DNA of 64,000 nucleotides from Pandoraea iniqua. GTDB lineage: Bacteria > Pseudomonadota > Gammaproteobacteria > Burkholderiales > Burkholderiaceae. A model generated the notes under the pieces. It ran no database searches and was not told the origin of the DNA. It was given only the letters and a program-made list of their open reading frames with translations. Positions 1 to 10,516 of this stretch are shown in pieces (the stretch's first letter is position 1; each line of letters starts with the position of its first letter). Both the position numbers and the translations under genes were made by a program. Location of the stretch: NCBI RefSeq assembly GCF_902459685.1, contig NZ_CABPSF010000005.1, positions 186,001 to 250,000 of the forward strand, read 5' to 3'.

Positions 1-411
1 GCCGACGGGGCCGGGCTCGCCGCGCCGCAAATCGGCGTGGACTTGCAGGTGGTGATCTTCGGCTTCGAGCATAACGACCGTTATCCCGATGCCCCCGAAG
101 TGCCCGAGACCGTGCTGATCAACCCGGTGATCACGCCACTCACGCAGGATATGGAAGAGGGCTGGGAAGGGTGCCTGTCGGTGCCGGGCCTGCGCGGCAT
201 GGTCAGCCGTTATTCGATGCTGCGCTACGAAGGCTTCGATCAGTATGGCAAGAGCATCGACCGCATCGCCGAAGGCTTTCATGCCCGTGTGGTGCAGCAC
301 GAGTGCGATCACCTGATCGGCAAGCTGTATCCGATGCGCATCACCGATTTCAGCAAGTTCGGTTTCACCGAAATCCTGTTCCCCGGTCTCGATCCGGCGC
401 GCGACGACTGA
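1..411 (+). CDS. def: Peptide deformylase, 5'-truncated by window edge
   Basis: This enzyme removes the formyl group from the N-terminal methionine of new proteins in the cytoplasm. The reading frame is open from base 1, so the start lies outside the window. All three family motifs are visible: GAGLAAPQ (bases 10-30), EGCLS (166-180, with the metal-binding Cys) and HECDH (298-312, two metal His and the catalytic Glu). The 136 visible residues match the C-terminal three quarters of a type I deformylase, so roughly 40 residues are missing. The gene ends just before a strong terminator and converges with the pseudouridine synthase gene. Confidence 0.95.
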   Translation, partial: ADGAGLAAPQIGVDLQVVIFGFEHNDRYPDAPEVPETVLINPVITPLTQDMEEGWEGCLSVPGLRGMVSRYSMLRYEGFDQYGKSIDRIAEGFHARVVQHECDHLIGKLYPMRITDFSKFGFTEILFPGLDPARDD

Positions 412-442
412 TATGCTGATGCACGTTTGATTCGTATCGCCA

Positions 443-480
443 GATGCAAAAAAGCCCGCTTTCGCGGGCTTTTTTGCATC
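443..480. terminator. Bidirectional intrinsic terminator between def and the pseudouridine synthase gene
   Basis: A perfect inverted repeat has two 17-base arms (443-459 and 464-480) and a 4-base loop. The GC core GCCCGC/GCGGGC is flanked by A6 and T6, so it gives a hairpin plus U-tract on both strands. It sits between two converging genes and can serve both. Confidence 0.93.
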
Positions 481-505
481 TTGAACAGCGTAGCGTGCAG
501 CGAGA

Positions 506-2392
506 TCAGAACTCTTCGCCGGGACGCAGGTAACGCCATTCACCCACGGGCAGATTGCCGAGCGTGACACGGCCCATGCGCACGCGCTTGAGGCCCGTCA
601 CATGCAGCCCGACGAGTTCGCACATGCGGCGAATCTGACGCTTCTTGCCTTCCTTCAGCACGAAACGCAGTTGCTCCGGGTTCTGCCATTCGACTTGGGC
701 CGGCTTGAGCGGCTGGTCGTCGAGTTCGAGCCCGTGGCGCAGCAACGCCAGACGGCTTTCGGGGAACAGTGCCTGTACGTTCTGCTCTTGGCCGTCGTAC
801 GACACGCGCACGAGGTATTCCTTCTCGACGTCCGAGTCTTCGCCGATCAGTTGCTTGGCGATGCGGCCGTCTTGCGTGAGCACCAGCACGCCGGTCGAGT
901 CGATGTCGAGGCGCCCGGCGGGGGCCAGACTGCGCAGATGCGTCGGCGAGAAGCGCACACCGGCATCGTCTTCCGCCCAGTGGTTTTCACGCGTGACCAG
1001 CACGATCGCCGGCTCGTAGCCGTCTTCCGCCTGACCCGACACGTAGCCCACCGGCTTGTGGATGATGATCGTCATGCGATTGGCCTGCTCCTTGCGGGCA
1101 GCCTGCACGACGGTAATGTCCTGCGTGGGCAGAATCCGCGTGCCGAGCTCGGTCACGACCTTGCCGTCGACACGGACCCAGCCTTTGGCGATCCATTCAT
1201 CGGCTTCGCGGCGCGAGCACAGGCCGAGTTCCGACATGCGCTTGGACAGACGCAGCGAACCCGCCGCGTCGTTGTGCACCTTGATATCGTCGTCGTCATC
1301 GCGTTCGACACGCGTCGGACGCGTGGTGCGGGCCGGACGTGCGCCGCGCTCGTCGTTGCCAAACCGGCCACGCGGCGGTGCGCCCTCCGGGCTGCGACGC
1401 GGTGCGCGGTCATCGGCGACACGGTTGTACGGACGGGCCTGATCGCCACGTGCGCCACCTTCGGGTGCGCGGCGCGGACGGTCTTCATCGAAGCGACGCG
1501 GTGCGCGGTCATCGGCACCACGGTTGAATGGACGGGCTTGCTCGCCACGTGCACCACCTTCCGGTGCACGACGCGGACGGTTGTCGTCAAAGCGACGCGG
1601 TGCGCGATCATCGGCACCACGGTTGAACGGGCGCGCCTGATCGCCACGTGCACCACCTTCCGGGGCACGACGCGGACGGTTGTCGTCGAAGCGACGCGGT
1701 GCGCGGTCATCGGCACCACGGTTGAACGGACGGGCCTGATCGCCACGTGCACCACCTTCGGGAGCGCGACGCGGACGGTCTTCGTCAAAGCGGCGCGGTG
1801 CGCGATCATCAGCGCCCCGGTTGAACGGGCGAGCCTGATCGCCACGTGCACCACCTTCAGGGGCGCGGCGCGGACGGTTGTCGTCAAAGCGACGCGGTGC
1901 GCGGTCGTCGGCACCACGGTGGAACGGACGGCCTTGTTCGCCACGAGCGCCACCTTCAGGCGCGCGGCGCGGACGGTCTTCGTCGAAACGACGCGGCGGG
2001 CGGTCGTCATCGGCACGTGCCGGACGGGCCCCCGCGACGCGCTCGCGCTGGCCGCGTGCCGGCGGACGCTCGCCGTAAGGCCGCTTCTCGAACGGCTTGC
2101 CGCTGCCCGCAGGCTTGCGCGGTGCTGCACCAGCGCCTGCCCCTGCCGGGCCAGCCGGGCCAGCCGGACGTCGTGTGCCCCCCGTGGCTTGCGTGAAATC
2201 GTCGCCAGCCGGACGGGGGCGGGAAGGCCGCGGTCCGGTGGGCTTCTTCTTCACGCCGCTGCCGTCGAGCATCGACGCCGGGACAGATTTCGTCGGCCGG
2301 CGCAGGGCGCCTGACGAGCGCACCGGCGCGCGGGTCTTGTCGAGGGTTCGGGGGTGTTTGGCGCCCAGTTTGGCGCGCGGGGTATCGCTCAT
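506..2392 (-). CDS. rRNA pseudouridine synthase (RsuA/RluB/RluF family) with long repetitive N-terminal extension
   Basis: Isomerises a uridine to pseudouridine in rRNA. The C-terminal part carries an S4 RNA-binding domain from about residue 375 and the catalytic motif GRLDIDSTG near residue 495, where the first Asp is the nucleophile. A QIRRMCE block follows. The KEYLV and C-terminal [12 protein letters not shown] sequences look more like RluF than RluB, but I cannot assign the target uridine. The start ATG overlaps the glnD stop (ATGA), which suggests translational coupling; an upstream extension of this frame would lie inside glnD. The 628-residue protein is more than twice the usual size because residues 1-375 are Arg/Asp/Gly/Pro-rich and built from 33-residue repeats ([20 protein letters not shown]-type). 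This half is probably disordered and RNA-binding. Confidence 0.88.
   Translation of the reverse strand: MSDTPRAKLGAKHPRTLDKTRAPVRSSGALRRPTKSVPASMLDGSGVKKKPTGPRPSRPRPAGDDFTQATGGTRRPAGPAGPAGAGAGAAPRKPAGSGKPFEKRPYGERPPARGQRERVAGARPARADDDRPPRRFDEDRPRRAPEGGARGEQGRPFHRGADDRAPRRFDDNRPRRAPEGGARGDQARPFNRGADDRAPRRFDEDRPRRAPEGGARGDQARPFNRGADDRAPRRFDDNRPRRAPEGGARGDQARPFNRGADDRAPRRFDDNRPRRAPEGGARGEQARPFNRGADDRAPRRFDEDRPRRAPEGGARGDQARPYNRVADDRAPRRSPEGAPPRGRFGNDERGARPARTTRPTRVERDDDDDIKVHNDAAGSLRLSKRMSELGLCSRREADEWIAKGWVRVDGKVVTELGTRILPTQDITVVQAARKEQANRMTIIIHKPVGYVSGQAEDGYEPAIVLVTRENHWAEDDAGVRFSPTHLRSLAPAGRLDIDSTGVLVLTQDGRIAKQLIGEDSDVEKEYLVRVSYDGQEQNVQALFPESRLALLRHGLELDDQPLKPAQVEWQNPEQLRFVLKEGKKRQIRRMCELVGLHVTGLKRVRMGRVTLGNLPVGEWRYLRPGEEF
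1394..2010 (-). repeat. 99-bp in-frame tandem repeats coding for a 33-residue Arg/Asp-rich unit
   Basis: The marker GCGACGCGG, or a one-base variant of it, recurs at exact 99-bp intervals, near 1394, 1493, 1592, 1691, 1790, 1889 and 1988. Because 99 is a multiple of 3, gain or loss of a copy keeps the frame. The copies differ at scattered bases such as gttgtcgtc versus gtcttcgtc, so the array is not a very recent expansion. It encodes the disordered half of the pseudouridine synthase. Confidence 0.93.
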
Positions 2393-4953
2393 GGTTCCAG
2401 TGCTTCTAGTAATTCGGTCTCGACGGCGATTTGCAGACGACTGTCCTGCAAACGGCTGCCATCGAGCAGGAACGTGTCTTCGACACGCTCGCCGAGGGTA
2501 TTGATGCGGGCGGTGCGCACGCTCACGCCATGACGCGCAAGCACGCGGGCAACCGCGTAAAGCAGACCGGTGCGGTCGTTGGCCGACACCGACAGCAGGT
2601 AATACTGACCGCGATCGTCCGGTCGCAGATCGACGCGCGGGGTGACCGGGAAGCTGCGCGAACGGCGCGGCAACCGGCCTTTGCTCGGCTCGGCGAGCGG
2701 CTCGACACGGGTGAGCAATGCCACCAGTTCGCTCTCCACCAGACTGATGATGTCGCGATAGCTCGTGTCGAGTCCCGGGTCGGTCAGCAAAAAGCTGTCG
2801 AGCGCGAAACCGTGACTCGTGGTGTGCACCTTGGCGTCGAGAATCGACAAGCCCTTGCGCTCGAAATAGCCGCAAATGCGCGCGAACAGATCGACCTGAT
2901 CGCGCACGAAGACCATCACCTGCAAGCCTTCGCCAATCGGCGACGGCCGTGCCTTCACGATCGGCGTGTTGCTATCGACATGGCGCCACAGGTGCCGCGT
3001 CTGCCAAGCCACGTCCGCCGGGTCGTTGCGCAGGAAATAAGCCACGTCCAGCGTATTCCAGAGCGCCTCCTGGGCGCGCTCGGGCACCGTATAAAGCCGC
3101 AGCAGGCCGAGCGCTTCCTCCTTGCGGGTCTTCAACTGCGCATGCGGGTCGGGGTTCGCGCCGCCCAGCACCTGCAACGTCAGACGGTACAAGTCTTCGA
3201 GCAGTTTTCCCTTCCACGCGTTCCAGACTTTCGGGCTGGTGCCGCGAATATCGGCCACGGTGAGCAGATACAGTGCCGTCAGGCGCCGTTCGTTGCCCAC
3301 CTTCTCCGCAAAGCGGCGAATGACCTCCGGGTCGGTCGTGTCCTGCTTCTGCGCCACCGTGCTCATTGTCAGATGCTCACCCACGAGCCAGACGATCAAC
3401 TCGGTGTCTTCCTTATCGATGCCGTGACGCGTGCAAAAACGTCGCGCATCGACCATGCCCAGCGTGGAGTGATCGCCGCCACGGCCCTTCGCAATATCGT
3501 GAAAGAGCGCGGCAATCGTCAGCGCCCACGGCCGGTCGAAGTTGGCGATCAACTGGCTACAGAACGGATATTCGTGGGCATGTTCCGCCACCGCAAAGCG
3601 GCGGATATTGCGCACGACCATCAGGATGTGCTGGTCGACGGTGTACACGTGATACAGGTCGTGCTGCATCTGACCGACCACGCGGCGGAAGTTGATCAGA
3701 TAGCGGCCTAGCACGCTCGTCTGATTCATCAGGCGCAACGCATGCGTGATGCCTTGCGGTTGCTGGAGAATCGCCAGAAACGTGTGGCGGTTTTCCGGAT
3801 CGGCACGCCACTGCGCATTCATCAGATCGCGCGCATTGTAAAGCGCCCGCAGCGTACGCGCTGATAAACCTTTCACCCCGATGACCTGCTCGTAGAGCAG
3901 AAACGTCTCGAGAATCGCGTTCGGATGGCGCTGATACAGCTCATCGTCGACGATTTCGATCATTCCTTGCTTCTCGACGAAACGCTCGTTGATCACGCGG
4001 GTGATGCCGCTGCTCTGCGGGAAGAGGCGCGCCTCGACATTGAGCAGCAGCACGGTATTCAACTGCGAAACCGCCTTGGCTGCCCAGTAATAACGGCGCA
4101 TCAGCTGTTCGCTCGCCCGCTTGGTGCTGGTGGCCTCGAAGCCGAGACTTTGCGCCAGCGGCGTCTGCATGTCGAAGACGAGTACGTCCTGACGGCGGCG
4201 GGCGATCAGGTGCAACCGTGCGCGCAGCCCCTTGAGAAACTGCTCGTTGCGGCGCAACTCCTTGAGTTCGCGATCGGTCAGCAGGTCGCGGGCGAACAGC
4301 TCCGACCAGCTATTGCCGAGGCCAGCCGCCTTGGTCATCCACAAAATCACTTGCAGGTCGCGCAAGCCGCCCGGGCTTTCCTTGCAGTTCGGCTCGAGAC
4401 TGTACGGCGTGTCCTGATACTTCGCGTGACGCTGGCGAATCTCCAACTGCTTGCTGCGGAAAAACGCTCGCGGGTCGAGATCGGCCGAAAAACGCTGTTC
4501 GAACTCGTCGAAAAGTGCCTGATTGCCAGTGAGCAGGCGCGCTTCGAGCAGGCTAGTCTGCACGGTCACGTCGGCATGCGCTTCCGTGATGCATTCGTCC
4601 ACCGTGCGCACCGACGAGCCGATTTCCAGCCCGATATCCCACAGAAAGCTGATGAACGGCTCGACGTGGGAGGTCAGCGCCTCGCCCTCGGTGTGGCGAT
4701 GCAGCACCAGAATGTCGACGTCGGAATACGGGTACAGCTCGCCGCGCCCGTAGCCGCCCACGGCGACGAGCGCCAGATCGTCGGGCATGGCGCAACTGGC
4801 CCATGCTTCGCGCATGGCCTGATCGACCGCTTGGCAAAGGCCGTGCAACAGCACGTCGATCTTGCCGTGGGTGGCAAAGCGTTCGACGAGTTCGGCCTTA
4901 CGTTCCTTGACGGCCTGACGTAGCGGAGAAGGGGCGTGCGCGCGCGCGTGCAT
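2389..4953 (-). CDS. glnD: Bifunctional uridylyltransferase/uridylyl-removing enzyme GlnD
   Basis: GlnD senses glutamine and adds or removes UMP on PII proteins, which sets glutamine synthetase activity and nitrogen gene expression. The 854-residue length is normal. The nucleotidyltransferase motif GGYGRGE is at residues 66-72, with metal-binding Asp78 and Asp80. The HD hydrolase motif [13 protein letters not shown] lies around residues 483-493. Two C-terminal ACT domains (about 675-850) bind glutamine. It ends in a 4-base overlap with the pseudouridine synthase gene and lies downstream of map on the same strand, as in other proteobacteria. Confidence 0.97.
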   Translation of the reverse strand: MHARAHAPSPLRQAVKERKAELVERFATHGKIDVLLHGLCQAVDQAMREAWASCAMPDDLALVAVGGYGRGELYPYSDVDILVLHRHTEGEALTSHVEPFISFLWDIGLEIGSSVRTVDECITEAHADVTVQTSLLEARLLTGNQALFDEFEQRFSADLDPRAFFRSKQLEIRQRHAKYQDTPYSLEPNCKESPGGLRDLQVILWMTKAAGLGNSWSELFARDLLTDRELKELRRNEQFLKGLRARLHLIARRRQDVLVFDMQTPLAQSLGFEATSTKRASEQLMRRYYWAAKAVSQLNTVLLLNVEARLFPQSSGITRVINERFVEKQGMIEIVDDELYQRHPNAILETFLLYEQVIGVKGLSARTLRALYNARDLMNAQWRADPENRHTFLAILQQPQGITHALRLMNQTSVLGRYLINFRRVVGQMQHDLYHVYTVDQHILMVVRNIRRFAVAEHAHEYPFCSQLIANFDRPWALTIAALFHDIAKGRGGDHSTLGMVDARRFCTRHGIDKEDTELIVWLVGEHLTMSTVAQKQDTTDPEVIRRFAEKVGNERRLTALYLLTVADIRGTSPKVWNAWKGKLLEDLYRLTLQVLGGANPDPHAQLKTRKEEALGLLRLYTVPERAQEALWNTLDVAYFLRNDPADVAWQTRHLWRHVDSNTPIVKARPSPIGEGLQVMVFVRDQVDLFARICGYFERKGLSILDAKVHTTSHGFALDSFLLTDPGLDTSYRDIISLVESELVALLTRVEPLAEPSKGRLPRRSRSFPVTPRVDLRPDDRGQYYLLSVSANDRTGLLYAVARVLARHGVSVRTARINTLGERVEDTFLLDGSRLQDSRLQIAVETELLEALEP

Positions 4954-5045
4954 GGCGGCTTCCTGGGCGTGGTGAAACTGGGTCAGGCTGGGCGGCCGCC
5001 TGGGGGAGGGCGGCCGGACATTAAGACTTCAACAAGACATCAAGC

Positions 5046-5873
5046 TCAAGCGGCTGCGGCGTACGACGCCAGATACGCCGAACCCGGCGGCGGGGGCGGC
5101 GTCAGGGCCGAATGCGTGAGCACTTCGTGGCCGGTTTCCGTGACCAGCAGCGTATGTTCCCATTGCGCGGACAGGCTGCGATCGCGCGTCTTGACCGTCC
5201 ACTGATCGGGCATCGTGCGAATTTCGCGCTTGCCGGCGTTGATCATCGGCTCGATCGTGAAGATCATGCCGGCCTGCAATTCCAGCCCGGTGCCCGGACG
5301 GCCATAGTGCAGGATCTGCGGGTCTTCATGAAACACCTGACCGATACCGTGGCCGCAGTATTCGCGAACCACGCTGTAGCCCTGCGCTTCCGCATGCGTC
5401 TGAATGGCATGGCCGATATCGCCGAGGCGGGCACCCGGGCGCACCTGATTGATGCCGAGCCACATGCACTCGTAGGTCACCTGCGCCAGCCGCTTGGCGA
5501 GAATGGTGCCGTCGCCGACGATGAACATGCGGCTCGTATCGCCAAAATAGCCGTCTTTGATGACGGTGATGTCGATGTTGAGCGCGTCGCCGTTCTTGAG
5601 CGCCTTGTCACCTGGAATGCCGTGACAGATCACGTCGTTGACCGAGATGCAGGTGGCTTTGGGGTAGGGCGGGTAGCCCGGCGGCTGATAATTCAGCGGC
5701 GCGGGGACGGTGCCTTGCTCCTTGAGCATGTACTCATGGCACAGGCGGTCCAGTTCACCGGTAGTCACGCCGGCACGGACGTGCGGCGTAATGAAGTCGA
5801 GCACTTCGCTTGCCAGACGGCAGGCGACGCGCATCATTTCGACATCGTGGGCATTCTTGATGGTGATGGCCAT
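5046..5873 (-). CDS. map: Methionine aminopeptidase, type I
   Basis: A cytoplasmic metalloprotease that removes the initiator methionine after deformylation. The 275-residue protein has the type I pita-bread fold sequence: HGIPGDKALKNGDALNIDIT and DGYFGDTSRMF hold the two metal Asp residues, EYCGHGIG carries the metal His, and FTIEPMINAG and QWEHTLLVTE carry the two Glu. There is no N-terminal zinc-finger extension. It diverges from rpsB, the usual betaproteobacterial arrangement, and is followed by glnD after about 90 bases. Confidence 0.97.
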   Translation of the reverse strand: MAITIKNAHDVEMMRVACRLASEVLDFITPHVRAGVTTGELDRLCHEYMLKEQGTVPAPLNYQPPGYPPYPKATCISVNDVICHGIPGDKALKNGDALNIDITVIKDGYFGDTSRMFIVGDGTILAKRLAQVTYECMWLGINQVRPGARLGDIGHAIQTHAEAQGYSVVREYCGHGIGQVFHEDPQILHYGRPGTGLELQAGMIFTIEPMINAGKREIRTMPDQWTVKTRDRSLSAQWEHTLLVTETGHEVLTHSALTPPPPPGSAYLASYAAAA

Positions 5874-6096
5874 TGGGGAATCGAACGAATCGCTTTAACA
5901 ATGGCGCATTATCGCACCAACCTATGGTTTTCGCCCCCGCTTTTACCGGGGCTCGCCCCGTGCGGCGTGGATTTCCGGCCGATTTTCCGTGATCGATCCG
6001 GTGCTTCGGGGGCGCGGCGCCAAGCACTTTCCGAATTCGCTGGAGAGCCGCGCAAACCGGGGATTTACGGGATGTCACGGTAAGTTCACGCGTCGC

Positions 6097-6126
6097 TTGA
6101 GTGCCAGCGGGGTGCGATGCTATAAT
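6097..6126 (+). promoter_or_regulatory. Predicted sigma-70 promoter of rpsB-tsf
   Basis: TTGAGT at 6097-6102 and a perfect TATAAT at 6121-6126 are separated by 18 bases. Transcription from here would give an rpsB leader of roughly 290 nucleotides. Confidence 0.75.
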
Positions 6127-6159
6127 CTCGGGCTAAGTCGAGGACGAGTTGTCAATAAG

Positions 6160-6179
6160 CCCAAGGGTTTTCCCTTGGG
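6160..6179 (+). promoter_or_regulatory. Stable hairpin in the rpsB leader
   Basis: CCCAAGGG (6160-6167), a TTTT loop and CCCTTGGG (6172-6179) form a perfect stem about 35 bases downstream of the predicted -10 box. No T-run follows, so it is not a classic terminator. S2 is known to repress its own mRNA through leader structure in other proteobacteria; whether this hairpin takes part is inference. Confidence 0.5.
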
Positions 6180-6425
6180 ATTCAATGGGTTCTGTCGGGT
6201 TTTTGGGGTGGTTTCTGCCCCGCAGTGGTGCAAATCGGTTGATTCGCATCGCATCCGACGGAATGCCGGGTGACTCAATTCGTTATCGGCTTGGAAAACT
6301 TTGAAATCGCGGGCCGGCGCACCCAGGGTGCCCGAACTTCGCAGGCGGGTCATGCAAAGCTGTATGGCAGTCTGACGAAACGGGTACGGCAGCCGGTCTA
6401 AGACCCAACCCTCACGGAGAATCAC

Positions 6426-7175
6426 ATGTCTGTCACTATGCGTCAGATGCTGGAAGCGGGCGTCCACTTTGGTCACCAAACCCGTTTCTGGAACCCCAAG
6501 ATGGCCCCTTACATCTTCGGCCATCGCAACAAGATCCACATCATCAACCTCGAAAAGACGTTGCCGATGTACCAGGACGCGCTGAAGTACGTGCGCCAAC
6601 TGGCTGCAAACCGCGGCACGATCCTCTTCGTGGGCACCAAGCGTCAAGCGCGTGAAATCGTGGCAGAAGCCGCAGGCCGCGCTGGCCAGCCGTTCGTCAA
6701 CAACCGTTGGCTGGGTGGCATGCTGACGAACTTCAAGACCCTGAAGTCGTCGATCAAGAAGCTGAAGGACATGGAGCAGGCTCTGGAAGCCGGCGAACAA
6801 GAGCGCATGAGCAAGAAGGAAGCGCTGCTGTTCGATCGCGAAATGGCCAAGCTGCAAAAGTCGATCGGCGGCGTGAAGGAAATGGGCGGTATGCCCGACG
6901 CCATCTTCGTGGTCGACGTCGGTTACCACAAGATTGCCATCACCGAAGCCAACAAGCTGGGCATTCCGGTGATCGCCGTGGTTGACACGAACCACTCGCC
7001 GGAAGGTGTGGACTACGTCATCCCGGGTAACGACGATTCGAGCAAGGCTGTCGAACTGTACGTGCAAGGCGTTGCTGACGCGATCCTCGAAGGCCGTGCA
7101 AACGCCGTCAAGGAAGTGGTCGAAGCCGTGCGCGGCGAAGGCGACGACTTCGTCGAAGTGAACGAAGAGGCGTAA
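6426..7175 (+). CDS. rpsB: 30S ribosomal protein S2
   Basis: A structural protein of the small ribosomal subunit that binds late in assembly and recruits S1. The 249-residue sequence is a textbook S2: [20 protein letters not shown] near the start, [25 protein letters not shown], and the later block [20 protein letters not shown]. The ATG is preceded by an AGGAG-like site (CGGAGAATCAC). It is followed by a terminator-like attenuator and then tsf, the conserved rpsB-tsf order. Confidence 0.99.
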   Translation: MSVTMRQMLEAGVHFGHQTRFWNPKMAPYIFGHRNKIHIINLEKTLPMYQDALKYVRQLAANRGTILFVGTKRQAREIVAEAAGRAGQPFVNNRWLGGMLTNFKTLKSSIKKLKDMEQALEAGEQERMSKKEALLFDREMAKLQKSIGGVKEMGGMPDAIFVVDVGYHKIAITEANKLGIPVIAVVDTNHSPEGVDYVIPGNDDSSKAVELYVQGVADAILEGRANAVKEVVEAVRGEGDDFVEVNEEA

Positions 7176-7194
7176 GCGGCCACCGCTGCGTAAC

Positions 7195-7226
7195 AAAAGG
7201 GGCTGCTTGTGGCGCCCCTTTTTTTT
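7195..7226 (+). terminator. Intrinsic terminator/attenuator between rpsB and tsf
   Basis: AAAAGGGGC (7195-7203) pairs with GCCCC followed by eight or more T (from 7214), giving a GC stem and a long U-tract. tsf continues on the same strand, so this site probably sets the S2 to EF-Ts ratio by partial read-through. Confidence 0.8.
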
Positions 7227-7327
7227 AGTCCGATTTCCCCGCGTCGGGTGCGCGGGGCGCCTGGGCAGGGCAGTGCGGCCGCCTGGGTGCCATCCGCCCG
7301 ACTGATTCGATAGACAGGAGTAACGAT

Positions 7328-8209
7328 ATGCCGGCAATTACTGCAGCGATGGTGGGCGAACTGCGCGCCAAGACCGATGCGCCGATGATGGAATGCAAGA
7401 AGGCACTGACCGAAGCCGATGGCGACATGGTCCGTGCCGAAGAAATCCTGCGTGTCAAGCTGGGCAGCAAGGCCAGCAAGGCCGCCAGCCGTATCACGGC
7501 TGAAGGCGTGATCGCAGCCTACATCGACGGCGGCAAGGGTGCCGTGGTCGAAATCAACTGCGAAACCGACTTCGTTTCGAAGAACGACGACTTCCTGAAG
7601 TTTGCCAACGACGTGGCCAAGCTCGTCGCTGACAACAACCCGGCTGACGTGGCCGCTCTGTCGGCACTGCCGCTCGACGGCAAGACCGTTGAGCAGATCC
7701 GTGCCGACCTGATCGGTAAGATCGGCGAAAACATGACGATCCGTCGCTTCCAGCGTTATGAAACGGCTGGCAAGCTGGCTTCGTACCTGCACGGCACGCG
7801 TATCGGCGTGGTCGTCGAGTTCGACGGCGCCGACGCTGAAGTGGGCAAGAACGTGGCAATGCACATCGCCGCCATGAAGCCGGTGTCGGTGTCGGCAGAC
7901 CAAGTGTCGGCCGACCTGATCGAGAAGGAGCGCAGCGTCGCTTCGCAGAAGGCTGCCGAATCGGGCAAGCCGGCTGAAATCGTCGCGAAGATGGTGGAAG
8001 GCAGCGTGCAGAAGTTCCTGAAGGAAGTTTCGCTGCTGAACCAGGCTTACGTGAAGGACGACAAGTCGAGCGTCGAGCAAATGCTCAAGGCCAACAACAC
8101 GACGGTGAAGGGCTTCACCATGTTCGTGGTCGGCGAAGGCATCGAGAAGAAGCAAGACGACTTCGCAGCAGAAGTGGCCGCACAAGTGGCCGCCGCCAAG
8201 CAGTCGTAA
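7328..8209 (+). CDS. tsf: Elongation factor Ts
   Basis: The guanine nucleotide exchange factor that recycles EF-Tu from GDP to GTP. The 293-residue protein starts with the UBA-like domain and its signature ([19 protein letters not shown]), then [15 protein letters not shown], the core motif [16 protein letters not shown] with the TDFV residues that contact EF-Tu, and the C-terminal [11 protein letters not shown] block. A purine-rich AGGAG site sits just upstream of the ATG. Its place between rpsB and pyrH is conserved. Confidence 0.99.
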   Translation: MPAITAAMVGELRAKTDAPMMECKKALTEADGDMVRAEEILRVKLGSKASKAASRITAEGVIAAYIDGGKGAVVEINCETDFVSKNDDFLKFANDVAKLVADNNPADVAALSALPLDGKTVEQIRADLIGKIGENMTIRRFQRYETAGKLASYLHGTRIGVVVEFDGADAEVGKNVAMHIAAMKPVSVSADQVSADLIEKERSVASQKAAESGKPAEIVAKMVEGSVQKFLKEVSLLNQAYVKDDKSSVEQMLKANNTTVKGFTMFVVGEGIEKKQDDFAAEVAAQVAAAKQS

Positions 8210-8305
8210 TTCGCGCAGTACCGTAGTATCCGGGGGCGGCGGTGCCGTCCCCGTTGTTTCATCCAGAATACCCACAGTGCCAGACCAGACTTCTTAGGGA
8301 CCGCC

Positions 8306-9019
8306 ATGTCTACTCCTTATAAACGCGTACTTCTCAAGCTCTCTGGTGAAGCCCTCATGGGTGACGATGCATTCGGCATCAACCGTTCGACGATCGAACG
8401 GATGGTGGCCGATATTGCCGAAGTCGTTCGCCTGGGCGTGCAACTGGCTGTCGTGATCGGCGGCGGTAACATCTTCCGTGGTGTGGCAGGCGGTGCCGCC
8501 GGTATGGACCGTGCAACGGCCGACTACATGGGCATGCTGGCCACCATGATGAACGCCCTGGCGTTGCAGGACGCCATGCGTCACGCCGGTATCGAAGCGC
8601 GTGTGCAATCCGCGCTGCGTATGGATCAGGTGGTGGAGCCGTACATCCGCCCCCGCGCGATCCGTCAGTTGGAAGAAGGTAAAGTTGTGATCTTCGCCGC
8701 CGGCACGGGCAACCCGTTCTTCACGACCGACACGGCCGCAGCGCTGCGCGGTTCGGAAGTCGGTGCCGAAGTCGTGCTCAAGGCCACGAAGGTCGACGGC
8801 GTGTACTCGGCCGATCCGAAGAAGGACCCGGACGCCGTCAAGTATTCGACCATTAGCTTCGATGAAGCCATCTCGAAGAACTTGCAGGTCATGGATGCCA
8901 CCGCTTTCGCGTTGTGCCGCGATCAGAAGATGCCGGTGCGCGTTTTCTCGATCGTGAAGCCGGGCGCGCTCAAGCACGTCATCCTCGGCGAAGACGAGGG
9001 AACGCTCGTCCACGTTTGA
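8306..9019 (+). CDS. pyrH: Uridylate kinase
   Basis: Phosphorylates UMP to UDP, feeding pyrimidine nucleotides to RNA and cell-wall precursors. It belongs to the amino-acid-kinase fold, not the adenylate-kinase fold. KLSGEALMG near the N-terminus binds phosphate, [10 protein letters not shown] is the conserved glycine loop, and [16 protein letters not shown] and [15 protein letters not shown] form the nucleotide region. Length is 237 residues, as in other bacteria. It lies in the tsf-pyrH-frr order. Confidence 0.98.
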   Translation: MSTPYKRVLLKLSGEALMGDDAFGINRSTIERMVADIAEVVRLGVQLAVVIGGGNIFRGVAGGAAGMDRATADYMGMLATMMNALALQDAMRHAGIEARVQSALRMDQVVEPYIRPRAIRQLEEGKVVIFAAGTGNPFFTTDTAAALRGSEVGAEVVLKATKVDGVYSADPKKDPDAVKYSTISFDEAISKNLQVMDATAFALCRDQKMPVRVFSIVKPGALKHVILGEDEGTLVHV

Positions 9020-9030
9020 GTTCAAATTGC

Positions 9031-9060
9031 GGCGTCGGCGCGCATTGGCGTGCCGACGCC
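9031..9060 (+). other. Hairpin downstream of pyrH
   Basis: GGCGTCGGC (9031-9039) and GCCGACGCC (9052-9060) are perfect complements around a 12-base loop. There is no T-run, so it may stabilise the pyrH 3' end or be a processing site before frr and not a terminator. Confidence 0.5.
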
Positions 9061-9108
9061 GTATCATTTACGTTTGTTTGCGTATCAATTCTAGGTTTGG
9101 AGGTTGTC

Positions 9109-9669
9109 ATGACCGTTGCTGACATCACGAAGAATGCCGAGCAAAAGATGCAGAGCTCGATCGAATCGTTCAAGGGCAACCTTGCGAAGATTCGTACCGG
9201 ACGCGCGCATACCGGTCTGCTTGACCACGTGCAGGTCGACTACTACGGCTCGATGGTGCCCATCTCGCAAGTCGCTAACGTGACGCTCGTCGACGGCCGC
9301 ACGATCGGTGTGCAGCCGTGGGAAAAGAAGATGGTCGGTGTGGTCGAAAAGGCCATTCGCGACGCCGATCTCGGTCTGAACCCGGCCACCCAAGGCGATC
9401 TGATTCGCGTGCCGATGCCCATGCTGACCGAAGAGCGTCGCCGTGAGCTGACCAAGCTGGTCAAGTCGGAAGGCGAAAACGCCAAGGTTGCCGTGCGTAA
9501 CCTGCGCCGTGACGCCAACGAGCAGCTCAAGAAACTCGTGAAAGAGAAGGAAGCCTCGGAAGACGACGAGCGCCGTGGCAGCGATGTCGTTCAGAAGCTG
9601 ACGGACAAGTCCGTCGTCGAGATCGACGAGTTGGTTCAGCAGAAGGACGCCGAGATCATGAAGGTGTGA
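9109..9669 (+). CDS. frr: Ribosome recycling factor
   Basis: Splits the post-termination ribosome together with EF-G. The start is the ATG at 9109, preceded by GGAGG at 9099-9103 with ideal spacing; the frame is open farther upstream but lacks this signal. The resulting 186 residues match the family length. Typical blocks are [25 protein letters not shown]-like [20 protein letters not shown], and the C-terminal helix ending [11 protein letters not shown]. Confidence 0.98.
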   Translation: MTVADITKNAEQKMQSSIESFKGNLAKIRTGRAHTGLLDHVQVDYYGSMVPISQVANVTLVDGRTIGVQPWEKKMVGVVEKAIRDADLGLNPATQGDLIRVPMPMLTEERRRELTKLVKSEGENAKVAVRNLRRDANEQLKKLVKEKEASEDDERRGSDVVQKLTDKSVVEIDELVQQKDAEIMKV

Positions 9670-9733
9670 GTGCGCAAGCACTCAACGTCTGATTTCTCGC
9701 CGACCTACGCCCTGACTCCCGCGCCGTATCTCA

Positions 9734-10516
9734 ATGGGTTTTCTCAGCTCCACGCTTACTGTTCCTGAAACAGCAAGTATTCCGCGCCACGTTGCCATCG
9801 TCATGGATGGCAACGGGCGTTGGGCTACCAGTCGTAAATTGCCGCGCGTAGCAGGGCACAAGCGCGGCGTCGATGCCGTGCGCGAGGCCGTGACGGCCTG
9901 CGCCGAACTCGGTGTCGAGTACCTGACGTTGTTCGCGTTCAGTTCCGAGAACTGGCGCCGTCCGCAGGACGAGGTCTCGACGCTGATGCAGTTGTTCATC
10001 CTCGCGCTCGAGCGCGAAGTGGGCAAGTTGCATAGCAACGGCATTCGCCTGCGCGTCATCGGTGCCCTCGAAGCCTTCGAACCGCGCATTCAGGAACTGG
10101 TGCGCCGTGCCGAAGAGCGCACGAAAGACAACAAAGGCCTCACGCTCACCATTGCCGCCAACTACGGTGGCCGGTGGGACATCCTGCAAGCCGCGCAGAA
10201 GCTCGCTGCCGAGCGCGTGGCGAAGGGTGGGGCCGCCGGACTCGAGACGTCGTTCTCCGAAGACGATCTCGCGCCGTATCTGAGCATGGCTTACGCACCG
10301 GAACCGGATCTGTTCATCCGCACCGGTGGCGATCAGCGCGTCAGTAATTTTCTGCTTTGGCAACTGGCGTACACTGAACTGTATTTCACCGAAGAATTCT
10401 GGCCGGACTTCAACGCCGATACGCTTAAACGCGCGGTTGCCGAGTTTCAGCAACGTGAGCGCCGCTTTGGCCGTACCAGCGCGCAAGTCCAGAACCCCTC
10501 GGGACATTCCGCCTGA
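9734..10516 (+). CDS. uppS: Isoprenyl transferase (undecaprenyl diphosphate synthase)
   Basis: Condenses isopentenyl diphosphate onto farnesyl diphosphate to make the C55 carrier for peptidoglycan and O-antigen. It is the cis-type synthase: [13 protein letters not shown] with catalytic Asp25, [14 protein letters not shown], and the substrate region [16 protein letters not shown], then [14 protein letters not shown]. Length is 260 residues. Its stop shares one base with the cdsA ATG (TGATG). The carrier made here is used by later lipid and wall enzymes of the same block. Confidence 0.97.
   Translation: MGFLSSTLTVPETASIPRHVAIVMDGNGRWATSRKLPRVAGHKRGVDAVREAVTACAELGVEYLTLFAFSSENWRRPQDEVSTLMQLFILALEREVGKLHSNGIRLRVIGALEAFEPRIQELVRRAEERTKDNKGLTLTIAANYGGRWDILQAAQKLAAERVAKGGAAGLETSFSEDDLAPYLSMAYAPEPDLFIRTGGDQRVSNFLLWQLAYTELYFTEEFWPDFNADTLKRAVAEFQQRERRFGRTSAQVQNPSGHSA

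Larger units (their letters stand above)
5874..6425. other. 552-bp divergent intergenic region between map and rpsB
   Basis: This is the longest gene-free stretch in the window. It holds the rpsB promoter (6097-6126), a strong hairpin at 6160-6179 in the predicted leader, and a small GC-rich dyad GCACCC-A-GGGTGC at 6319-6331. I found no supported small gene. A purine-rich ribosome site (GGAG near 6415) precedes the rpsB ATG. Confidence 0.7.

Noticed and set aside
602-2314. 570-codon frame opposite the repetitive pseudouridine synthase
   Set aside because: Its repeats are just the complement of the 99-bp array; no ribosome site or domain is seen.
8231-8252. GC-rich hairpin after tsf as a terminator
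   Set aside because: The stem has a mismatch and no T-run, and pyrH continues on the same strand.
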